Shown one piece after another: positions 1 to 6,570 of a stretch of 6,570 nucleotides of DNA; position 1 is the stretch's first letter, and each line of letters begins with the position of its first letter. The position numbers were made by a program, and so were the translations under genes. Source of the DNA: Pseudomonadota bacterium (lineage in GTDB: Bacteria; Pseudomonadota; Alphaproteobacteria; Rhizobiales; Rhizobiaceae); NCBI GenBank assembly GCA_023433855.1, contig JAEYTV010000334.1, forward strand, positions 1 to 6,570. The letters run 5' to 3'. The notes under the pieces were generated by a model. The model was not told where the DNA came from. It did not search any database and was given only the letters and a program-made list of their open reading frames with translations.

Positions 1-30
1 GATTTGTGCCCGCTCCTCGTTCCTTTCCGC

Positions 31-2038
<2,008 letters not shown>

Positions 2039-2044
2039 GATGGT

Positions 2045-2048
2045 CTCC
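2045..2048 (-). promoter_or_regulatory. Ribosome binding site of the first aldo/keto reductase
   Basis: GGAG on the minus strand (within CTGGAGACC), 6 nt before the ATG at 2038. It supports this start over the upstream in-frame codons reaching to 2134. Confidence 0.55.
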
Positions 2049-2097
2049 AGATTCCAGGGTGAGCCCGAGGCTTCAGGAAGGCGTGGCAAGCCTAACC

Positions 2098-2111
2098 ATC
2101 GACCCCTCGAT
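2098..2111. repeat. Short inverted repeat ATCGA-N4-TCGAT, possible operator
   Basis: Perfect 5-bp arms around CCCC, lying just downstream of the candidate minus-strand -10 element. The position would suit a repressor site or a small leader hairpin. Arms this short also occur by chance, and the loop and flanks show no further symmetry. Confidence 0.2.
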
Positions 2112-2116
2112 CCGGG

Positions 2117-2146
2117 AATATGTTGCGCTGCCATTCACTTTTTCAA
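2117..2146 (-). promoter_or_regulatory. Candidate sigma-70-like promoter for the aldo/keto reductase pair
   Basis: On the minus strand TTGAAA (2146-2141) is followed after 18 nt by CATATT (2122-2117). This matches the TTGACA/TATAAT consensus at 5 of 6 and 4 of 6 positions. Transcription would begin near 2110, giving a leader of about 70 nt before the ATG at 2038. Found by eye only; a chance match is possible. Confidence 0.3.
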
Positions 2147-2190
2147 TCGTGGCTCATAAGGTGCGCGCGCATGAGCGACAACGGCATAGC

Positions 2191-2196
2191 GGAGGA
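2191..2196 (+). promoter_or_regulatory. Ribosome binding site of the Gfo/Idh/MocA dehydrogenase
   Basis: GGAGGA ends 5 nt before the ATG at 2202, a near-ideal Shine-Dalgarno. It fixes the start of the dehydrogenase exactly where the first Rossmann strand begins. Confidence 0.75.
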
Positions 2197-2201
2197 ACCA
2201 G

Positions 2202-3188
2202 ATGTTGCGCTTCGGAATTCTCTCAACGGCGAAGATCGGTCGCGAGGCGGGCGTTCCCGCCATCCAGGATGCGGAGAACTGTGTCGTGACTGCCTTCGCG
2301 AGCCGCGATCTCGCAAAGGCGAGGACGCTGGCCGATCGCTTCGGCGCACCACATGCCTTTGGATCCTACGAGGAAATGCTCGCTTCCGACGTCATCGATG
2401 CCGTATACATCCCCCTGCCGACCAGCCAGCACGTGGAATGGACGATCAAGGCGGCGGAAGCAGGAAAGCATGTTCTCTGCGAGAAGCCGATCGCTCTCCG
2501 TGCAGGCGACATCGAGACTCTGATTTCCGCGCGCGACCGTCACAAGGTGCTGATCGCCGAAGCCTTCATGGTGACCTATGCGCCAGTGTGGCTCAAGGTG
2601 CGCGAGCTTCTGCGGGACAAGGCTATCGGAGAGTTGCAGCACGTACAGGGCGCCTTCACCTACTTCAACCGCGACCCCTCCAACATGCGCAACATTCCGG
2701 AGCTTGGCGGCGGAGCCCTTCCCGATATCGGCGTCTATCCGACCATCACCACGCGGTTTGCCACGGGACAGGAGCCGCTGCGGGTCCAGGCGGTCACCAG
2801 GCGCGATCCGGATTTCGGCACCGACGTCTACTCGAGCGTGAAGGCGGAATTCCCCGGTTTTGAAATGACCTTCTACGTGGCGACACAGCTTGCCGGCCGC
2901 CAGGTCATGGTGTTCCATGGGACTGAGGGCTACATCGAAGTGAAGTCACCCTTCAATGCCGACCGTTGGGGGGCGGAGGAGGTGGAACTCACCAACCAGA
3001 AGCATACGGTTTCGCAGATCTTCCGCTTTCCCGACAGCCGGCAGTACCGCAAGCAGGCCGAGGCCTTTGCCCGTGCCGCCGCGGGCGAGAACGCGGACGT
3101 CGTGACGCTGGAGAATTCGCTCCAGAACCAGAAGTTCATCGACGCCATCTACCGGGCAAGCGAACACGACGGCTGGGAGAAGGTCTGA
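2202..3188 (+). CDS. Gfo/Idh/MocA family oxidoreductase
   Basis: NAD(P)-dependent dehydrogenase of the glucose-fructose oxidoreductase/inositol dehydrogenase/MocA family, 328 residues, cytoplasmic (no signal peptide). The N-terminal Rossmann fold opens with [12 protein letters not shown] (residues 2-13), where Ser and Ala stand in for the usual glycines, as is common in this branch. VTAFASRD (29-36) ends the second strand, where the cofactor ribose is bound. The family hallmark CEKPIAL (93-99) carries the catalytic Lys95. The C-terminal substrate domain contains [14 protein letters not shown] (167-180), which includes the Asp175 and Tyr179 positions of the active site. This combination is closest to the GFO/D-xylose dehydrogenase/dihydrodiol dehydrogenase group, so a sugar or cyclic diol is a reasonable substrate class, but the exact one is unknown. 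It is divergent from two aldo/keto reductases. It ends 6 nt from the converging GtrA-family gene. Confidence 0.93.
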   Translation: MLRFGILSTAKIGREAGVPAIQDAENCVVTAFASRDLAKARTLADRFGAPHAFGSYEEMLASDVIDAVYIPLPTSQHVEWTIKAAEAGKHVLCEKPIALRAGDIETLISARDRHKVLIAEAFMVTYAPVWLKVRELLRDKAIGELQHVQGAFTYFNRDPSNMRNIPELGGGALPDIGVYPTITTRFATGQEPLRVQAVTRRDPDFGTDVYSSVKAEFPGFEMTFYVATQLAGRQVMVFHGTEGYIEVKSPFNADRWGAEEVELTNQKHTVSQIFRFPDSRQYRKQAEAFARAAAGENADVVTLENSLQNQKFIDAIYRASEHDGWEKV

Positions 3189-3194
3189 GGCGAT

Positions 3195-3569
3195 CTACTG
3201 CCGGAAGACGAACCGCGAGTAGCCGAAGAAGCTGTAGGCCATGGCCGCGAGCGAGGCGGCGGAGATGGCGACCACCGGCTGAAGGAAGGGCGCCCGGACC
3301 ATGAGCAGCGAATAGACTGCGTAGTTGACTGCCGTCGCCGTGATGCCGACCGCCCAATACCGGAACCCTTCGACGGCAAGCGAGTGTGCAGATCGTCCGA
3401 AGGTGCGGCTGCGGTTGACGAGCCAGGTAAAGGCCATTGCCAACACAATGGCCGGAAGGCGGGCGGACAGGGGATCGAAGCCACCGGCCTCGACCAGGGC
3501 ATGGGTCAGCCCGGCATCGATCAGGAAGCCGCCGCTTCCCGCCGCCAGAAACCAGGACAGCCGTTTCAT
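3195..3569 (-). CDS. GtrA-family small membrane protein (putative polyprenyl-phosphate-sugar flippase)
   Basis: A 124-residue integral inner-membrane protein with four predicted helices (about residues 5-27, 36-52, 70-92 and 97-118), the standard GtrA/DPMS size and topology. Family signatures are visible: WLVNRSRTFG (50-58) after helix 2 and SFFGYSRFVF (113-122) at the C-terminus. GtrA proteins are thought to move, or help to move, undecaprenyl-phosphate-linked monosaccharides across the inner membrane for periplasmic glycosyltransferases. The frame is open upstream to 3917, but that part is antisense-like low-quality sequence within the GT2 gene, and the family match begins at MKRLSWF. The ATG at 3569 overlaps the stop of the GT2 gene by 4 nt (ATGA), with AAAGG 6 nt upstream, so translation is probably coupled. 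The GT2 neighbour is the expected partner. The flippase role is family knowledge; nothing here shows which sugar is handled. Confidence 0.9.
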   Translation of the reverse strand: MKRLSWFLAAGSGGFLIDAGLTHALVEAGGFDPLSARLPAIVLAMAFTWLVNRSRTFGRSAHSLAVEGFRYWAVGITATAVNYAVYSLLMVRAPFLQPVVAISAASLAAMAYSFFGYSRFVFRQ

Positions 3570-4576
3570 GCCGCGCCTTTGCGTTTCGCGCGCCCGGTCT
3601 TCGGCGAGGCGTCTTCGATTGCCGGGAAAAGGGGCAGCATGCTGCGGGCCGGCATGCTCATGTAGTGGATGCGCAGCTGTTCGCTGCGCGCCCGCGACAG
3701 CGAATCGAGGATGAGGCCGGCGGTGAAGATCAGGAAGGAGATCAGCATCAGCACCAGCGAGAACACCCAGGTCGGCATCCGTTCCACAAGCCCGGTTTCG
3801 AAATAGGCGCGGAGCACCGGCGCCATGAAGGCGAGACTTGCGGCCATGAAGCCGCTGCTGAGCAAGCCGAAAAGCACGAAGGGTCGCGTTTCCTTCATCA
3901 GCATGATGAACATCCACAGGATCCTAAGCCCGTCCTTCCAGGTGGAGAGCTTGGAATGCGATCCTTCCGGCCGACGTCCATAATCAAGCTCGATCTCGCA
4001 GATCGGGAGCTTGAGCCTCGATGCATGGACGGACATCTCGGTCTCGATCTCGAACCCCACCGACACGGCCGGGAAACTCTTCACGAACCTGCGCGAAAAG
4101 GCACGATAGCCGGAGAAGATGTCGGTGAAATCCGGACCGAAGATGGTTCGATAAGCCAGGTTGAACAACCGGTTACCGGCGGCGTGGCCCTGCCGGCCGG
4201 CGTCCGCGTGGACACCGCGGCGGGTGCCCACCACCATGTCCGCCCCTTCGCCGACGAGTGTGCGGATCAGTTCTTCTGCATCCTGCGGCGAATAGGTGCC
4301 GTCGCCGTCGGCCATGACATAGATGTCTGCCTCGATATCGGCGAACATGCGCCTGACCACATGGCCCTTGCCCTGCCGCCGCTCCCGCATGACCCTTGCG
4401 CCCGCCAGCATGGCCTGCAGCGCAGTGCCATCGGTCGAGTTGTTGTCGTAGACGTAGATGCTGGCACCTGGAAGCGCTTCGGCAAAGCCGCGCACAAGGC
4501 TGCCGATCGTCGACGCTTCGTTGTAGCAGGGAAGCAGGACAGCGATTTCGAACTGGCCGGTCAAAGCGTCAGTCAT
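3566..4576 (-). CDS. Family 2 glycosyltransferase, DPM1/GtrB type (polyprenyl-phosphate sugar synthase)
   Basis: Predicted to transfer a sugar from a nucleotide donor to a polyprenyl phosphate at the cytoplasmic face of the inner membrane. The 336-residue product starts with a GT-A catalytic domain: IAVLLPCYNEASTIG (11-25), YDNNSTDGT (43-51) for nucleotide binding, QGKGHVVRR (68-76), the metal-binding DxD as MADGDGT (Asp90, Asp92), and TDIFSGYRAFSRR (151-163), the DPM1-type acceptor motif. Two membrane helices follow (about 232-254 and 268-291) and then a basic tail, as in GtrB proteins. The ATG at 4576 is chosen: GAG lies 8 nt upstream, while a GTG 6 codons earlier (4594) lacks a close Shine-Dalgarno. 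It overlaps the GtrA-family gene by 4 nt and is divergent from a GT-C-like membrane protein, which fits a three-part glycosylation system. Donor sugar unknown (glucose, mannose, galactose and others are all used by relatives). Confidence 0.93.
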   Translation of the reverse strand: MTDALTGQFEIAVLLPCYNEASTIGSLVRGFAEALPGASIYVYDNNSTDGTALQAMLAGARVMRERRQGKGHVVRRMFADIEADIYVMADGDGTYSPQDAEELIRTLVGEGADMVVGTRRGVHADAGRQGHAAGNRLFNLAYRTIFGPDFTDIFSGYRAFSRRFVKSFPAVSVGFEIETEMSVHASRLKLPICEIELDYGRRPEGSHSKLSTWKDGLRILWMFIMLMKETRPFVLFGLLSSGFMAASLAFMAPVLRAYFETGLVERMPTWVFSLVLMLISFLIFTAGLILDSLSRARSEQLRIHYMSMPARSMLPLFPAIEDASPKTGRAKRKGAA

Positions 4577-4698
4577 GATTTTCACTCGATGCACGGAAAA
4601 TCGAAGCCGCGATTGCTCCTTCGTGCCTTTACTATTTCTTGGGAAGGTTAAGGCTAGGTTTCGGCCAGTTCCAGAACACGCGGCCTATCCGGAAAAAA
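4577..4698. promoter_or_regulatory. Divergent intergenic region of the glycosylation cassette
   Basis: A 122-nt gap from which the GT2-GtrA unit (minus) and the GT-C gene (plus) must both be expressed. It is more A/T-rich than the coding DNA on both sides. It contains an inverted repeat AATCG-N6-CGATT (4599-4614) and a TACTAT (4630-4635) that could serve as a plus-strand -10, but I find no well-spaced -35 on either strand. A promoter role is inferred from gene orientation only. Confidence 0.4.
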
Positions 4699-6543
4699 AT
4701 GGCGGAAACCACGGCAGAGACGATCTCCCGGATGGAGGCGGAAAGATCCTCCGCGTCTGCGTGGGCGCGACCTTTTCCGGTGAGCGCGATCTATTCCGTG
4801 GCCGCAGTGGCGGTGATCCTGATCTTTTCACTTGGCAGGGGGCACGACTACGTAGGGCCCGACAACGACGATGTGATGCGGCTGGTACAGGTCCGGGACC
4901 TGCTGGCGGGCCAGGGCTGGTTCGATCCCACCCAGTATCGTCTCGGGCTCGCCGGTGGCACGCTGATGCACTGGTCCCGCCTGGTCGACCTGCCCCTCGC
5001 TTTGCTGATCGGTTTTTTCGCCCTTTTCCTGGCGCCGACATCCGCCGAAGCGGCTGCGCTCGCGGTCTGGCCCCTCTCGCTCGTGCCGCTCCTGCTCTGG
5101 CCGCTTGCGCTGGCTGCGCATGGAACTGGCGGCAGGACGGCTGTGCACATAGCGTGTGGTCTTGCCGCCATCCTGGTCCTGGGTTCCGGCCGGTTTGTCC
5201 CCGGCGCGATCGACCATCACAATGTCCAGCTCGTGCTCACCGCCTGGATGCTTGCGATGCTGCTCGCCCCGGACCGCGCCGTTCTCGCTCACGCGATCGG
5301 CGGCATCGCCTGTGCGCTTGCAATCGCAGTGGGCGCGGAAACGGTGCCGCTCGTGGCGACCGCCTGTGCCTGCGTCGCGGTGCGATGGGCGTGGCACGGT
5401 GCTCCGGCGGCCGGCGCGGCGCGGCACTTCTCGCTGGCGCTTGCCATCACTGTCTCCGCGGTCTTCGTCCTGACCATACCGCCCCGCTCCTACTCGGTGG
5501 TCACCTGCGACAGCCTCTCGTTCGGCTTCTATGCCCTGTCGGTGCTGGGAGGGTCCGGACTTTTTCTCGTCGCGTCGCTTGCAGGCCGTCTTTCGCGCCG
5601 GGCACGTATCGGGTGCCTGACGGCGCTGGCGGGTGCACTTCTCCTGGCTGCCCGGACGATCGCCCCGGACTGCCTCGGCAATCCTCTTTCCGGCCTCGAT
5701 CCGATGCTGGTCGATCTCTGGCTCTCCCATGTCACTGAAGCGCAATCGTTCCTGGCTCTGGCGAGGACCGAACCGGAAATGGTCGGGCGCTTTTACGCAG
5801 GCGGCCTTCTCGGACTGTTGGTCTGCGCCTCCCGAGTTCTGCGGGATGACCGCAAGGAGATGCATCTTGTCCTTCTGGCGCTTCTCGCGACGGCCTGCGG
5901 GATATCGCTGCTACAGGTACGCGGAGCAGTCTTTGCCGACCTGATCGCGATCCTGCCGCTCACGCTGCTGATTGCCGATCTGCGCCGGCGCGTCATGTCG
6001 GATACCGGGAACGTGGCGGCGACCGCCGCCTATGTCTCGCTCGTTCTCGCGTCGGTACCCATGGTCTGGGGCCTGGCCGGCATCATCTGGAAGGAGGACT
6101 GGAAGGTTGTCGCGCGTGACGTGTTCTCTGCCCCCGCGGCGGCCGTAGAGGGCGAATGCAACGTGCCTGCGGGACTGGCGGCCCTCAGCGCCGCGGCACC
6201 TGGAGTGGTTGCGGCTCCGTCCAACAGCGGCGCGGAAATTCTCAGATTTACCTCTCATCGCGTGCTCGCGGCACCATACCACCGCAACCAGGGAGGAATG
6301 CTGACCGAACTTCACATCGGCCTTGCGCCCCCGGAGGAGGCGCAGGCGTTCCTGAAAGGTGCCGGGGTTACCCTCGTCGCGTTCTGCCCGACGGATCCGC
6401 AAACGCGAGCGCTCATTACGGCCAAGCCTGACGGATTATACGCCGGTCTTGCTCGTGGCGAAGTGCCAGCCTATCTGCGCAGGATCGGCCACGATGCAGG
6501 GGTCGGCTTCCAGATCTTTAAGGTCGTGCCGAACGCGGACTGA
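4699..6543 (+). CDS. Polytopic membrane protein, putative GT-C glycosyltransferase with STT3-like motifs
   Basis: A 614-residue inner-membrane protein with about 12-14 hydrophobic helices (first at about 28-46, last at about 440-463) and a soluble, probably periplasmic C-terminal domain (about 465-614). After helix 1 comes GPDNDDVMRLVQVRDLL (Asp55, Asp57, Asp58, Arg61), the place where GT-C enzymes carry their first acidic motif. LMHWSRLVDLP (89-99) follows in the same loop. Asp172-His173-His174 in PGAIDHHNVQL recalls the second external-loop motif of archaeal AglB/STT3. HVTEAQ (344-349) recalls the S-V-S-E-H-Q segment of STT3. Arg408 starts a late helix. The WWDYG motif of true oligosaccharyltransferases is absent. 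The ATG at 4699 is used, with a weak GGA 5 nt upstream; a TTG at 4639 would add 20 basic residues. It is divergent from the GT2-GtrA pair, whose lipid-linked sugar it may use. A general hypothetical membrane protein remains the safe call; GT-C is inference from motifs and context. Confidence 0.8.
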   Translation: MAETTAETISRMEAERSSASAWARPFPVSAIYSVAAVAVILIFSLGRGHDYVGPDNDDVMRLVQVRDLLAGQGWFDPTQYRLGLAGGTLMHWSRLVDLPLALLIGFFALFLAPTSAEAAALAVWPLSLVPLLLWPLALAAHGTGGRTAVHIACGLAAILVLGSGRFVPGAIDHHNVQLVLTAWMLAMLLAPDRAVLAHAIGGIACALAIAVGAETVPLVATACACVAVRWAWHGAPAAGAARHFSLALAITVSAVFVLTIPPRSYSVVTCDSLSFGFYALSVLGGSGLFLVASLAGRLSRRARIGCLTALAGALLLAARTIAPDCLGNPLSGLDPMLVDLWLSHVTEAQSFLALARTEPEMVGRFYAGGLLGLLVCASRVLRDDRKEMHLVLLALLATACGISLLQVRGAVFADLIAILPLTLLIADLRRRVMSDTGNVAATAAYVSLVLASVPMVWGLAGIIWKEDWKVVARDVFSAPAAAVEGECNVPAGLAALSAAAPGVVAAPSNSGAEILRFTSHRVLAAPYHRNQGGMLTELHIGLAPPEEAQAFLKGAGVTLVAFCPTDPQTRALITAKPDGLYAGLARGEVPAYLRRIGHDAGVGFQIFKVVPNAD

Positions 6544-6570
6544 ACGCGCTCAAACCGGGCTCAGGCGGCG

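Larger units (their letters stand above)
2039..2201. promoter_or_regulatory. Divergent promoter region between the reductase pair and the Gfo/Idh/MocA gene
   Basis: A 163-nt gap from which both transcription units must start. It holds a run more A/T-rich than its surroundings at about 2117-2160. For the minus strand, TTGAAA (2141-2146) and CATATT (2117-2122) are 18 nt apart and make a plausible sigma-70-type promoter. Next to that -10, an inverted repeat ATCGA-CCCC-TCGAT (2098-2111) would sit around the start point. For the plus strand, CATAAG (2155-2160) is a possible -10, but no -35 lies at a good distance. No regulator gene is adjacent. That the region carries promoters follows from gene orientation; the exact elements are guesses. 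Confidence 0.5.

Noticed and set aside
2161..2172. Alternating GC run containing the palindrome TGCGCGCGCA
   Set aside because: Short self-complementary GC runs are common in DNA of this composition, and nothing ties it to a known site.
3195..3222. Possible hairpin CTACT/AGTAG at the convergent junction as a terminator
   Set aside because: Only 5-bp arms with an 18-nt loop, no T-run, and it lies within the coding end of the GtrA-family gene.
3570..3917. N-terminal extension of the GtrA-family protein
   Set aside because: The extra 116 codons lie inside the GT2 gene in another frame and encode a His/Arg-rich segment foreign to the family.
3437..4651. Plus-strand frame of 404 residues opposite the GT2 and GtrA-family genes
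   Set aside because: Low-complexity His/Arg/Glu-rich translation, no recognisable fold or credible start, and it runs across two convincing genes on the other strand.
4639..4698. Upstream TTG start adding 20 residues to the GT-C-like protein
   Set aside because: TTG is rare, no Shine-Dalgarno precedes it, and the extra residues would occupy half of the divergent promoter gap. It cannot be fully excluded.
4828..5865. Minus-strand frame of 345 residues inside the GT-C-like gene
   Set aside because: Highly charged, repeat-like shadow sequence. The plus-strand frame has clear membrane helices and motifs instead.
6544..6570. Possible end of a converging minus-strand gene (TCA at 6561-6563 would read as stop TGA after two Ala codons)
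   Set aside because: Only two codons would be visible before the window ends, which is too little to support a feature.

Overview
The window reads as a chromosomal stretch of a GC-rich alphaproteobacterium, most likely of the Rhizobiales (Rhizobium/Agrobacterium/Shinella type). This rests on the strong G/C bias at third codon positions, the general look of the proteins, and dense coding with short intergenic gaps. It is inference from style, because there is no rRNA or other marker gene in the window. I see no mobile elements, tRNAs, CRISPR arrays or broken genes. Six protein genes fill about 95% of the sequence.

Left part (31-3188), soluble oxidoreductases. Two aldo/keto reductases of different subfamilies lie in tandem on the minus strand (2038->1088, then 1029->31, 58 nt apart) and are probably co-transcribed. 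Divergent from them, across a 163-nt gap (2039-2201), is a Gfo/Idh/MocA-family dehydrogenase (2202-3188, +). All three have intact nucleotide-binding and/or catalytic motifs. Together they look like a small carbonyl or sugar redox module, but no transporter, kinase or regulator in the window identifies a substrate.

Right part (3195-6543), an envelope glycosylation cassette. A GT2 glycosyltransferase of the DPM1/GtrB type (4576->3566, -) overlaps by 4 nt (ATGA) with a small four-helix GtrA-family membrane protein (3569->3195, -). Divergent from this pair, across 122 nt, is a 614-residue polytopic membrane protein (4699-6543, +) with features of a GT-C glycosyltransferase. It has an acidic DNDD motif in the first external loop, a DHH motif in a later loop, a VTEAQ segment, and a soluble C-terminal domain of about 150 residues. 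The likely scheme is this: the GT2 enzyme loads a sugar onto a polyprenyl phosphate on the cytoplasmic side, the GtrA protein flips it or helps to flip it, and the GT-C protein transfers it to an acceptor on the periplasmic side. The acceptor (LPS, another glycan, lipid or protein) cannot be read from the sequence.

The two parts meet tail to tail at 3186-3197 with only 6 nt between the stop codons. The first 30 and last 27 nt of the window hold no gene I can support.
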